From: Aestuariivivens sediminis
Lineage (GTDB): Bacteria > Bacteroidota > Bacteroidia > Flavobacteriales > Flavobacteriaceae
Direction of reading: 5' to 3'
DNA: 64,000 nt
Assembly (NCBI RefSeq): GCF_022662105.1
Contig: NZ_JAKMCP010000003.1
Span: forward strand, 62,001-126,000
The position numbers and the translations under genes were made by a program. The notes beneath the pieces are model-generated. The model made no database searches, had not been told where the DNA came from, and saw only the letters and a list, made by a program, of their open reading frames with translations. Shown here piece by piece: positions 37,301-47,482 of this stretch. The stretch's first letter is position 1. Each line of letters begins with the position of its first letter.

Positions 37301-37825
37301 ATGAAATTACTGTGCACTTCCTTTATTTGTTTTTACCTATGCTTTCCCAATCAAGGTCTTTCCCAAAATGCCGAACAATTAAGAGCCATTAATTCAGCTA
37401 TTTGGGAAAAATTCACTAAAGCCTTTGAAACCAAGGATATCGAACTGTTTTCCAGTTTACATGCAGAAGATTTAATTCGTATTAGTGGGGACGGTAAAAC
37501 CATAAGAGGAAAAACGGCATACATTCGAGGCTATGAAAGCCGTTGGCATAATAAAGGCCTGGATCAGACTATTGCATTTCGATTTTTGGAGCGTATTTGT
37601 AACAGGGAGCATGCCTCAGAGCGTGGCATCTATAAATTAACTCATAACCCGAACACCGACAACGAGGTCTCTTATTATGGTAAATTTCATGTTATTTTAA
37701 AACAAGTGAACAAGCAATGGAAAATACTGGTGGACTACGATTCATCAGAGCATCACACCATTGGTGATCCCGCGTTTAATGCTGCAACGGCCTTAAATGC
37801 TGTTGAACCATTTGAACGTCGTTAG
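37301..37825 (+). CDS. Exported NTF2-like (SnoaL/DUF4440-type) protein
   Basis: A 174-residue protein with signal peptide (LLCTSFICFYLCFPNQ, cleavage GLS before Gln22). The mature part has the NTF2-like pattern: INSAIWEKFTKAFETKDIELFSSLHAEDLIRISGDGKTIRGK, then beta strands ending in KVNKQWKILVDYDSSE-like sequence. Such cone-shaped folds serve as small-molecule enzymes or binding proteins, and no catalytic residues can be assigned. Periplasmic; mature N-terminus is Gln. Monocistronic. Confidence 0.82.
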   Translation: MKLLCTSFICFYLCFPNQGLSQNAEQLRAINSAIWEKFTKAFETKDIELFSSLHAEDLIRISGDGKTIRGKTAYIRGYESRWHNKGLDQTIAFRFLERICNREHASERGIYKLTHNPNTDNEVSYYGKFHVILKQVNKQWKILVDYDSSEHHTIGDPAFNAATALNAVEPFERR

Positions 37826-37923
37826 GCCCCTTTCAGGATATCCATAACTTCAACAGCCTCCGATCCCAATGAAAAGGACCTCCATTTCTTTTCATAATTT
37901 ATACCGCTTTTAATCTGGCACTA

Positions 37924-37954
37924 TTTGAATGCTTGACACAATAGTTTATCTTTG
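37924..37954 (+). promoter_or_regulatory. Promoter of pheT
   Basis: TTTG at 37924-37927, 19 bases, then TATCTTTG at 37947-37954. The pheT ATG is 24 bases downstream, preceded by AAAAGGGA. Confidence 0.75.
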
Positions 37955-37977
37955 CAAGCTTAAAAGGGATATGACAT

Positions 37978-40404
37978 ATGAACATTTCTTATAACTGGCT
38001 CAAACAATTTATTAAAATAAATTGGACACCAGAACAATTAAGTGAACTCTTAACTGATTTAGGACTGGAAGTTGAAGGGATAGAATCCTTTGAATCTGTA
38101 AAAGGTGGATTGGAAGGTGTTGTTATCGGTGAGGTATTGACATGCAAAAAGCACCCCAATGCCGATAAATTGAAAATAACCACTGTCGATATTGGTCAGG
38201 AAGCCCCTTTACAAATTGTTTGTGGCGCACCCAATGTGGCTGCAGGTCAAAAAGTACCGGTCGCTACCATTGGAACGACATTATATCCTACTGAAGGAGC
38301 GTCATGGACCATAAAAAAAGGAAAGATAAGAGGTGAAGAAAGCCATGGCATGATTTGCGCAGAAGATGAATTGGGTCTTGGAACATCCCATGACGGTATA
38401 ATGGTCTTAGATGCTAAACTCAAAGTAGGCGTACCGGCTGCAGAGGTTTTTAAAATAGAAAAAGACAATGTATTCGAAATAGGCCTAACCCCGAATCGTG
38501 CTGATGCGATGAGTCACTTGGGTGTAGCTCGGGATTTAAAAGCCGGATTTTTACAAAAAGATATTAATTTAGAACTTATTACACCGTCGGTTAGTGCCTT
38601 TCACACAGACAATCGCACCCTCAAAATAGATGTTGAGGTAAAACATAAAGAACTTGCGCCGCGATATTGTGGGGTTACCATTTCAGGTCTGAGTGTGGAG
38701 GAATCTCCTCAATGGCTGCAAAACCGATTAAAAGCTATTGGATTAAACCCCATCAATAATGTTGTAGATGCTACGAATTATGTGTTACATGAATTGGGCC
38801 AACCGCTACACGCCTTTGATGCCATTAAAATTACCGGGAAAAAAATTGAAGTTAAAACCCTTGAAAGGGGGACTAAATTCATCACATTGGATGGTGTGGA
38901 ACGTGAACTTCATGAGGATGACCTCATGATCTGCGATGGTAATAAACCCATGTGTATTGCCGGAATCTTTGGAGGTATCGATTCTGGGGTTACCGAAACC
39001 ACCACGAGTATTTTTCTCGAAAGTGCCTATTTCAATCCCGTAAGTATCCGTAAAACAGCGAAACGTCATGGTTTAAGTACCGATGCCTCCTTCAGGTTTG
39101 AACGTGGTATTGATCCCAGCATAACTGAATATGCCCTAAAGCGTGCAGCGCTATTGATCCAGGACGTGGCCAGTGGTGAAATTACAAGCGATATCGTCGA
39201 TTTTTACCCCAATAAGATTAAAGACTATGAAGTGCGGTTAAGTTTTGAGAATGCCAAAAAACTTATAGGTGAAGAAATCCCGAAAGAAGTTATTAAGCGC
39301 ATACTGTCATCATTGGAGATCAAGGTGAATAATGTCACCGAAGCCGGTTTGGGACTTACGGTACCTGCATATAGAAATGATGTTCAGCGGGAAACTGATA
39401 TTATTGAAGAAATACTAAGAATTTATGGTTATAATACGATTAAAACCACTAAAAAACTTAGTGCCTCTATTTCAAACACCTCCCGATTTGAAGATCATGT
39501 CATTCAGGACACAATCGGTAATTTATTAGCTGCTCAGGGGTTTTTTGAAATGCTGTCTAACTCCTTAACCACTCCGAATTACATCACCTTTAGCGAGCAA
39601 TTGAAGGCAGAACACCATATTAGCATGTTAAACCCCCTGAGTCATGATTTATCGGTGCTTAGGCAGTCCTTATTGTTCTCTGGTCTGGAAGCTGTTTCGC
39701 ATAATATAAATAGGAAAAGGCTGGACTTAAAACTTTTCGAATTTGGAAAAACCTATCACCATATCGATGATGACAGAAAAGAATTAAAACACCTTTGCTT
39801 ATTGGTAACCGGTAATCGGGAGCCTGAAAGTTGGTATACTGTTAATACCAAAAGTGATTTTTTCTATTTAAAGGGTATGGTTAACGCTATTCTAGATCGA
39901 TTGGGCATTTCTAGTTGCACAGAAGTTCCATTGCGCAATGATCTTTTTGGTGAAGGGTTGTCCATCGTCCATAAAAAAACGCCACTGGTTGATTTTGGGA
40001 TGGTCAAAAAATCTATTCTGAAGGCCTTTGATATTTCACAGGAAGTCATTTATGCCGATTTTTATTGGGATGCGATCTTAGATATGGTCAAGCGTAACAA
40101 GATCGTTTTCGAACCCATACCAAAATACCCGCAGGTACGGCGTGACTTTGCCCTGCTTATCGATAATCATGTCTCTTTTGAGGATATCCTAAAAATTGCC
40201 AAACAAAGTGAAAGACAGCTGCTCAAGGATGTCAATCTATTTGATGTGTATCAGGGTAAAAATTTACCACAAGGTAAAAAAAGTTATGCGGTTAGTTTTA
40301 CTTTACAAGACCAAAACAAAACGCTTACCGATAAACAGATTGATAAAATCATGACCAAACTTCAAGTCAGTCTTGAAAACGAACTTGGGGCTGAATTACG
40401 ATAG
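37978..40404 (+). CDS. pheT: Phenylalanine--tRNA ligase beta subunit
   Basis: An 808-residue protein, full length for the bacterial form. Domain order: N-terminal tRNA-binding domain (GVVIGEVLTCKKHPNADKL), B3/B4 editing region (NNVVDATNYVLHELGQPLHAFD), B5 (DIIEEILRIYGYNTI), catalytic-like core, and C-terminal anticodon-binding FDX-ACB domain (PKYPQVRRDFALLID to the end). It forms the alpha2-beta2 synthetase that charges tRNA-Phe and edits mischarged Tyr. pheS is not in the window, as is common in Bacteroidetes where pheS and pheT are separate. It has its own promoter and ends three bases before a convergent gene. Confidence 0.97.
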   Translation: MNISYNWLKQFIKINWTPEQLSELLTDLGLEVEGIESFESVKGGLEGVVIGEVLTCKKHPNADKLKITTVDIGQEAPLQIVCGAPNVAAGQKVPVATIGTTLYPTEGASWTIKKGKIRGEESHGMICAEDELGLGTSHDGIMVLDAKLKVGVPAAEVFKIEKDNVFEIGLTPNRADAMSHLGVARDLKAGFLQKDINLELITPSVSAFHTDNRTLKIDVEVKHKELAPRYCGVTISGLSVEESPQWLQNRLKAIGLNPINNVVDATNYVLHELGQPLHAFDAIKITGKKIEVKTLERGTKFITLDGVERELHEDDLMICDGNKPMCIAGIFGGIDSGVTETTTSIFLESAYFNPVSIRKTAKRHGLSTDASFRFERGIDPSITEYALKRAALLIQDVASGEITSDIVDFYPNKIKDYEVRLSFENAKKLIGEEIPKEVIKRILSSLEIKVNNVTEAGLGLTVPAYRNDVQRETDIIEEILRIYGYNTIKTTKKLSASISNTSRFEDHVIQDTIGNLLAAQGFFEMLSNSLTTPNYITFSEQLKAEHHISMLNPLSHDLSVLRQSLLFSGLEAVSHNINRKRLDLKLFEFGKTYHHIDDDRKELKHLCLLVTGNREPESWYTVNTKSDFFYLKGMVNAILDRLGISSCTEVPLRNDLFGEGLSIVHKKTPLVDFGMVKKSILKAFDISQEVIYADFYWDAILDMVKRNKIVFEPIPKYPQVRRDFALLIDNHVSFEDILKIAKQSERQLLKDVNLFDVYQGKNLPQGKKSYAVSFTLQDQNKTLTDKQIDKIMTKLQVSLENELGAELR

Positions 40405-40407
40405 AAT

Positions 40408-41238
40408 TTATTCGATCAAGGCAATAATGCGTAACGGACCACCACTGCCCCCTTTGATTTTAATAGGTAAGGCAAAAACAACAAATTGATTTGCCGGAAG
40501 GGCATTTAAATTCGTCAAATTTTCAAAAGCAGGAATATTATTCCCCAATAGGATGACATGGCTCTGGAAATCTGTGGATTGGCCATAGTCGATACTCGGG
40601 GTGTCAATACCAATGGCATGAATATTTCTGTGTTCTACCAACCAGGCGGCAGCTTTAGGATCAAGGCCTGGAAAATGTAAGTCCTTAATAGCTTCAGGAC
40701 CACGCATTTCTGTTCCCAGGTATTTTGATTTATCGGGATAAAATTTTGAAAATCCTGTTTCCAGCAATACGATACTACCCTCAGGTATTTGTTCTTTTTC
40801 TGCTTTTTCCCAATTCAGGAAATCATTAATACCAATAAGATAGTCCGGGTTATCCAGTGCATTCCGGGACACATCAATTTTAATGGCATGGCCCACCAAA
40901 TGCTCGAGGGGAATTTTATCCACCGTTTGTCCGTGTTTGGCAAAATGAATAGGAGCATCTACGTGTGTTCCTCCATGCTCGGCAGTCGAAAAATTATTGG
41001 CGGCGTAAAAGAACCCCTGATCGGTATCACCATAAGCAACAGTATCCAAATGAAACTCTTTAGCCGTAACCCAATAAATGGTTTCATCCGAGAAATCATA
41101 CGACAAATCAACTATTTTTGATTGTAACAAGGCCTCATAATTGGATACCGTGGTCGCCACTTTATCTTCCTGGGGTGTTTTACACGATACTACCAGCCCA
41201 ATAAGTAAAAAAATGAACATCCTGTTTTTCATGACCAT
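40408..41238 (-). CDS. Cyclase-family (kynurenine formamidase-like) lipoprotein
   Basis: A 276-residue protein. Lipobox VVSCKT (Cys19) after a signal helix, so envelope-anchored. The core matches the metal-dependent cyclase/formamidase fold: LSYDFSDETIYW, the metal motif HGGTHVDAPIHF, GSIVLLETGFSKFYPD, GIDTPSIDYGQS and PIKIKGGSGGPLRIIA. Typical cytoplasmic formamidases lack an anchor and are shorter, so this extracytoplasmic form probably hydrolyses another amide or lactone. The ATG at 41232 (MKNRMF) is an equally good start. Confidence 0.88.
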   Translation of the reverse strand: MVMKNRMFIFLLIGLVVSCKTPQEDKVATTVSNYEALLQSKIVDLSYDFSDETIYWVTAKEFHLDTVAYGDTDQGFFYAANNFSTAEHGGTHVDAPIHFAKHGQTVDKIPLEHLVGHAIKIDVSRNALDNPDYLIGINDFLNWEKAEKEQIPEGSIVLLETGFSKFYPDKSKYLGTEMRGPEAIKDLHFPGLDPKAAAWLVEHRNIHAIGIDTPSIDYGQSTDFQSHVILLGNNIPAFENLTNLNALPANQFVVFALPIKIKGGSGGPLRIIALIE

Positions 41239-41381
41239 GTAATTTTTAGGTATAATTCGTCCAACAGATTCTAATTACAGGTAATGTAATCATTTAATTT
41301 TACAGTTGTCATTGAATGGAAATAAAATTTATGATGTTTTATTTATTACGTATATTTATTACAGATAAAAATATGTAAGCC

Positions 41382-41627
41382 ATGACAGATTCAGAATATG
41401 TCAAAATTTATACCGGTAGTTTGGTAATTGTACAACACCTCGTACAGGAACTCGAAGAACATGGAATTAACGCCATAGTTAAGGATGAAACGGAATCCGC
41501 TCGTTTGGCAGGTTTTGGAGGGGGTATTGTTCCAGGATTTCAAGAGGTATTGGTTAATAAGGATGAACTTGATAAAGCCTTGTCTGTTTTAGAAACCTTT
41601 GAGGCTGACCTGGAAGAGCAACCTTAA
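41382..41627 (+). CDS. DUF2007 domain protein
   Basis: An 81-residue soluble protein with the DUF2007-type pattern: KIYTGSLVIVQHLVQELEEHGINAIVKDE, then GFQEVLVNKDELDKALSVLE. DUF2007 proteins resemble signal-transducing PII-like folds but have no settled role. It ends 11 bases before the deiodinase-like gene, so the two are probably co-transcribed. Confidence 0.85.
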   Translation: MTDSEYVKIYTGSLVIVQHLVQELEEHGINAIVKDETESARLAGFGGGIVPGFQEVLVNKDELDKALSVLETFEADLEEQP

Positions 41628-41638
41628 CACGAACTTTC

Positions 41639-42328
41639 ATGATCAAGGACAGCATTGTAATTAACGGTTTCAAGCATATCAAATACAAACCGGTAACCTG
41701 TACGCCCGAAACGTCTGTACAAAAGAGTCTCGACTTTTATCATATTATGGACACCAGACGGTCGGTACGAGAGTACGCCAGAACGCCTGTTTCACAAAAC
41801 CTTATTGAAACCATCATCCAAACGGCGTCAACGGCACCATCCGGTGCCCATAAACAACCCTGGACCTTCTGTGCAGTTTCAAATGCCGAGTTGAAATCCA
41901 AAATTAGAAAAGCCGCCGAAAAGGAGGAAAGAGAAAGTTATTCGAATAGAATGAGTGAACGATGGCTTAAGGATTTGGAACCACTTGGTACAGATAGCAA
42001 TAAGCCTTTTCTCGAGGACGCACCGTGGCTTATCATAGCTTTTAAACATGTTTATGGTTATGATGAAGCGGGTTCAAAACACAATAATTACTATGTTAAT
42101 GAGTCCATAGGGATTGCTTGTGGTATGCTGATCACTGCCATACACAAGGCGGGATTGGTAACCCTTACCCACACGCCCAGTCCAATGCACTTTTTAAGCG
42201 AATTACTGGATCGCCCAAATAACGAACGTCCTTTTCTGCTCTTACCTGTAGGGTATCCTAAAGATCCGGTTTATGTGCCTGATATTCAAAGAAAGCCTTT
42301 AGAGGCCATAGCTGCATTTTACACGTAA
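41639..42328 (+). CDS. Nitroreductase-family flavoprotein, iodotyrosine deiodinase-like
   Basis: A 229-residue FMN enzyme. The FMN-binding start is TRRSVREYARTPVS, then TASTAPSGAHKQPWTF; the end is LLLPVGYPKDPVYVPDIQRKP. From memory these segments are strikingly close to human iodotyrosine deiodinase (IYD). The active-site lid triad known in IYD (mouse Glu157, Tyr161, Lys182) appears here as Glu97, Tyr101 and Lys122 with identical spacing of 4 and 21. IYD-type enzymes remove iodide, bromide or chloride from halotyrosines by reduction; a homologue from the Bacteroidete Haliscomenobacter is known to do so. The mammalian membrane anchor is absent, so this form is soluble. Upstream is DUF2007. 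Confidence 0.88.
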   Translation: MIKDSIVINGFKHIKYKPVTCTPETSVQKSLDFYHIMDTRRSVREYARTPVSQNLIETIIQTASTAPSGAHKQPWTFCAVSNAELKSKIRKAAEKEERESYSNRMSERWLKDLEPLGTDSNKPFLEDAPWLIIAFKHVYGYDEAGSKHNNYYVNESIGIACGMLITAIHKAGLVTLTHTPSPMHFLSELLDRPNNERPFLLLPVGYPKDPVYVPDIQRKPLEAIAAFYT

Positions 42329-42359
42329 TGATAAGTATAGAGGAACATCAGTTACAATT

Positions 42360-44132
<1,773 letters not shown>

Positions 44133-44183
44133 TTATTTTTGTTCTACGATTTCAGGTTTGATACTTGAAAACGGAATGGATTT

Positions 44184-45605
44184 ATGAAACTTAAAATTGG
44201 ACTTTTATCCCTCTTTATTACACTTCTTGGATGTAACAATACCTCCCATGAAGAAGGAAATAATTATGCCTATTTTGGTGGTCAGGTGATTAACCCAAAA
44301 AACAATTTTGTTGTCATTTCCAAACGTGAACATGTTTTGGACACGCTTTTATTGGACGGATATAATCGGTTTTCATATCGGATAGATAGCTTAGAAACAG
44401 GGTTTTATACCTTCCGGCATGGGGATGAGTTTCAATTGGTTCTATTGGAACCTAAGGACAGTATCATGTTTAGGCTCAATACCTTAGATTTCGATGAATC
44501 GCTGGTGTTTACGGGATTAGGAGCTAAAAAAAATAATTATTTTGTGAATGAGTTTCTTCAAAATGAAATTGAAGAAAAAAAGGTGTTCAAACATTGCCAG
44601 CTGGATCCAAAGAGCTATGAAGATAAAATTAACGAAGTAAGGCATAAAAAATACCAGGACCTATCCATTTTTAAAGAAAAGAACACCACATCCGATCTGT
44701 TCTATACTATCGCGAAAGCCAATATTGACTATAATTATTACTTTAAAAAAGAAATTTATCCGTTTGTTCATTATGGCAGTAATAAAAATGATATTTTAAA
44801 TTCCCTTCCTGAAGATTTTTATGCGTTCAGAAAGTCGATTAACTATAATGATTCATTTTTAAAAGATCATTTTACCTATCAGTCCTTTTTAAGGTCGAAT
44901 GTGAGCAATTTAGCCTTAAAAGCCCACATGGACCATTCTGAAAATAAACTCTTTAAGAGAAATTCAGTGTGTTATACCTTGGATAAGTTGAAATTTATTG
45001 ATAGCCTGATTGATGATCCGATTTTAAAAAACAATATGCTCTTTCATTACACCATTAACTTTTTAACCAAAAATAAAGATGACAAGAATTATGAAACTGT
45101 AATTGCGTCCTATTTATCTAAAAGTAATGACATAAAAAACAATAAAATGGTGGAGAATTATGCATCGGCAATGAACAATTTGAAAAAGGGAGGTACACTA
45201 CCCGACGTCATGGTTAAGAATTACGAAAACAAGGAGTACAGCATAAACGCCATGATTCACAGCCCCACAGTCATTTGCTTTTGGTCGCATACGGCATATA
45301 ATCATTTCAAAGAAAGTCATCTCAAGATAAAAGAACTGGAGTCCAAATATCCCGAGGTTACCTTTGTATGTATCAATATTGATGATTATGATTTACATAC
45401 AACCAAAACAACCTTAAAGCGTAATCACATATCATATGAAAATGAATACGTCTTGAAAAATCCTAAATCGGCCAGGGAGTTACTTGCTATTTATCCTATG
45501 ACAAAAACAATTATTTTAGATAAAAACAAAAGAATTGTAAACAGCAATTCCAACATCTTCGATCGTTTATTTGAAGAAGAATTATTAGGCGCTATAAACA
45601 GATAA
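44184..45605 (+). CDS. Thioredoxin-like (TlpA-type) lipoprotein lacking the CxxC motif
   Basis: A 473-residue lipoprotein (lipobox LLGCNN, Cys17). The architecture follows the flavobacterial TlpA/DUF4369-like proteins: an N-terminal beta domain, a long helical middle, then a thioredoxin fold from about residue 350 (GTLPDVMVKNYENKEYSI ... FVCINIDD). Where the redox motif should be, the sequence is FWSHTAYNHF; Ala371 and His374 replace the two cysteines, so no disulfide chemistry is possible. It may act as a binding or signalling protein. A -7-like TATTTTTG lies at 44134-44141. Confidence 0.85.
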   Translation: MKLKIGLLSLFITLLGCNNTSHEEGNNYAYFGGQVINPKNNFVVISKREHVLDTLLLDGYNRFSYRIDSLETGFYTFRHGDEFQLVLLEPKDSIMFRLNTLDFDESLVFTGLGAKKNNYFVNEFLQNEIEEKKVFKHCQLDPKSYEDKINEVRHKKYQDLSIFKEKNTTSDLFYTIAKANIDYNYYFKKEIYPFVHYGSNKNDILNSLPEDFYAFRKSINYNDSFLKDHFTYQSFLRSNVSNLALKAHMDHSENKLFKRNSVCYTLDKLKFIDSLIDDPILKNNMLFHYTINFLTKNKDDKNYETVIASYLSKSNDIKNNKMVENYASAMNNLKKGGTLPDVMVKNYENKEYSINAMIHSPTVICFWSHTAYNHFKESHLKIKELESKYPEVTFVCINIDDYDLHTTKTTLKRNHISYENEYVLKNPKSARELLAIYPMTKTIILDKNKRIVNSNSNIFDRLFEEELLGAINR

Positions 45606-45643
45606 TACAGGCTATTATGAGCCACTGAATAAACTACACGAAT

Positions 45644-46300
45644 TTACTTGTTTCCTTTTTTATAATCGGCCAAAAACTTAGCCAGGCCAATATCCGTCAG
45701 CGGATGTTTGAGCAACCCTTCGATAGCGCTTAGTGGTCCGGTCATGACATCGGCGCCTAATTTAGCACAATCGATGACATGCATGGTATGACGTACTGAA
45801 GCTGCCAGAATTTCGGTTTCAAAACCATAGTTATCATAAATTTGTCGTATTTCTGCGATGAGGTTCAACCCATCGGTAGAAATATCGTCCAGTCGCCCAA
45901 TAAACGGCGATACATACGTGGCGCCCGCCTTTGCCGCCAATAAGGCCTGACCCGGGGAGAATACCAAAGTCACATTCGTTTTAATTCCCTTTTCAGAAAA
46001 GTATTTACAGGCTTTGACACCATCTTTAATCATGGGCAGTTTAATGACAATTTGATCGTGCAATTCGGCTAATGCCTCCCCTTCTCTTATCATACCCTCA
46101 AAATCGGTAGATATGACTTCAGCACTGACATCGCCATCAACAATATTACAAATATGAACATAATGCTTCATAATATTATCATGTCCTGTAATACCCTCTT
46201 TGGCCATTAAGGAGGGATTCGTGGTAACCCCATCTAAAACACCCATGTCCTGGGCCTCTTGTATTTGATCTAGATTTGCTGTGTCTATAAAAAACTTCAT
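45644..46300 (-). CDS. tal: Transaldolase, small TalC/FSA-like type
   Basis: A 218-residue barrel aldolase of the TalC group. The Schiff-base Lys is Lys87 in IVIKLP. Two residues separate transaldolases from fructose-6-phosphate aldolase: Glu61 (AEVIST; Gln in E. coli FSA) and Phe133 (SPFIGR; Tyr in FSA). Both are of the transaldolase type here, so I predict transaldolase activity (sedoheptulose-7-phosphate plus glyceraldehyde-3-phosphate to erythrose-4-phosphate plus fructose-6-phosphate), although automatic annotation would often write fsa. Cytoplasmic, non-oxidative pentose phosphate pathway. Monocistronic. Confidence 0.93.
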   Translation of the reverse strand: MKFFIDTANLDQIQEAQDMGVLDGVTTNPSLMAKEGITGHDNIMKHYVHICNIVDGDVSAEVISTDFEGMIREGEALAELHDQIVIKLPMIKDGVKACKYFSEKGIKTNVTLVFSPGQALLAAKAGATYVSPFIGRLDDISTDGLNLIAEIRQIYDNYGFETEILAASVRHTMHVIDCAKLGADVMTGPLSAIEGLLKHPLTDIGLAKFLADYKKGNK

Positions 46301-46405
46301 TACTTAATAATTGATTTATGTTTCATTTAATTGTTGGTAAATTTACAACAATAAGATGCTATAAGATAAAAGAAATCAAACGAATCACTTAAAGGTTTAA
46401 GTTAC

Positions 46406-47209
46406 TCACAGCTTATAATGGGCCATCAATAACTTCTCATACACTTTATCCGGCAACAAACGTTTTAAAACGATCGAAAAGATTTGCATGAACCCGCCGA
46501 CTTTATAATGTACTTTTGGCGATTTGGTCTTAATAATTTTAAAAACAGCCCTGGCCATTAATTTAGGGTCACTTCCCGAATCGACATGGGTATTCATCAA
46601 GTCTAAGGTTTTACTATATGATGATTTGTACGGCGACCCTTCTTTTAAGGGCGCATGGTAACGCCCGGAAGCGATGTTGGTAGCAAAGTCACCGGGAGCT
46701 ACATTAGTCATGTGTATTTTAAAGGGTTTCAATTCCATTCTAAAGGCTTCAGTGAGAAGTTCCAAAGCCCCCTTACTGGCGCTGTAGACACCTCGGTAGG
46801 GTAATCCCATATACCCTGCTATGGAGGTTATGTTAATAATTAAGCCTGATTTTTGAGAACGCATGTATGGCAATACGGCCTTGATCACGTGTATTGGACC
46901 AAAAAAGTTGGTCTCAAAATTAGCCTTTATTTCGGTTAAAGGTATTTCTTCTATGGGACCCGTAATTCCTGCACCTGCATTGTTTACCAAGACATCCAGC
47001 CTTCCCTCTGTCTTGATAACGGTCTCTATGGAGGCCTTAATCGTACTTACATCCTTGAGGTCGAGCTTTAATAATGGAAATTTACTGTCCGGATACTCCT
47101 TTGGGTGTCTACTGGTGCCGTAAACCACAAATCCCTTTTGAGTTAAAAACTCCCCTATGGATTTTCCAATTCCAGATGATCCGCCCGTAATGAGTACAAT
47201 TTTGGACAT
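46406..47209 (-). CDS. Short-chain dehydrogenase/reductase
   Basis: A 267-residue classical SDR. Cofactor loop TGGSSGIGKSIG; NNAGAGITGP; catalytic Ser in INITSIAGYMG, and Tyr/Lys in YSASKGAL. The mature length and the C-terminal hydrophobic-basic tail resemble the 17-beta-hydroxysteroid dehydrogenase-like SDRs common in Bacteroidetes. The Arg at the end of strand 2 (GTSRHPKE) suggests NADP. Substrate not predictable. A promoter-like TTG-N18-TACATTTA occurs upstream but is imperfect. Confidence 0.9.
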   Translation of the reverse strand: MSKIVLITGGSSGIGKSIGEFLTQKGFVVYGTSRHPKEYPDSKFPLLKLDLKDVSTIKASIETVIKTEGRLDVLVNNAGAGITGPIEEIPLTEIKANFETNFFGPIHVIKAVLPYMRSQKSGLIINITSIAGYMGLPYRGVYSASKGALELLTEAFRMELKPFKIHMTNVAPGDFATNIASGRYHAPLKEGSPYKSSYSKTLDLMNTHVDSGSDPKLMARAVFKIIKTKSPKVHYKVGGFMQIFSIVLKRLLPDKVYEKLLMAHYKL

Positions 47210-47300
47210 AAATTAAATTAAGGAAATAATATGTAAATGTAACAATGAATCTGATTAATCAAGTGTAAAACAAAAAAAGATTGGAATAGACAGAAAAAAA

Positions 47301-47394
47301 GGCAAGCTACCTACATCACACCGCTACAACCGTATACCTTTGCTGCGTTCCCGCCCTGGAGGATTCTACAGGAGCTGGTTGTGTAGGACTTGCC
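47301..47394 (-). ncRNA. ffs: Signal recognition particle RNA, small (4.5S) type
   Basis: On the minus strand the molecule starts GGCAAGUCC and ends CUUGCC; the six terminal bases on each side pair. At the tip is the universally conserved SRP helix-8 signature: CCAGG, GCG, tetraloop GGAA, CGC, AGCA. A run of seven T follows the 3' end (complement of 47294-47300), giving termination. It binds Ffh and targets nascent membrane proteins. A strong promoter lies immediately upstream. Confidence 0.93.
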
Positions 47395-47399
47395 TGTTG

Positions 47400-47429
47400 C
47401 AAAGATACAACCTTTTAAAATTATCACAA
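47400..47429 (-). promoter_or_regulatory. Promoter of the SRP RNA gene
   Basis: On the minus strand, TTG (47429-47427), 19 bases, then TATCTTTG (47407-47400). The RNA 5' end is six bases downstream, exactly where transcription should start. This anchors the promoter consensus used for other genes here. Confidence 0.85.
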
Positions 47430-47482
47430 TGATTTTTTAAACCGATTTTAAATAAATATCTTGGCAAAAAATTTGAACGACC

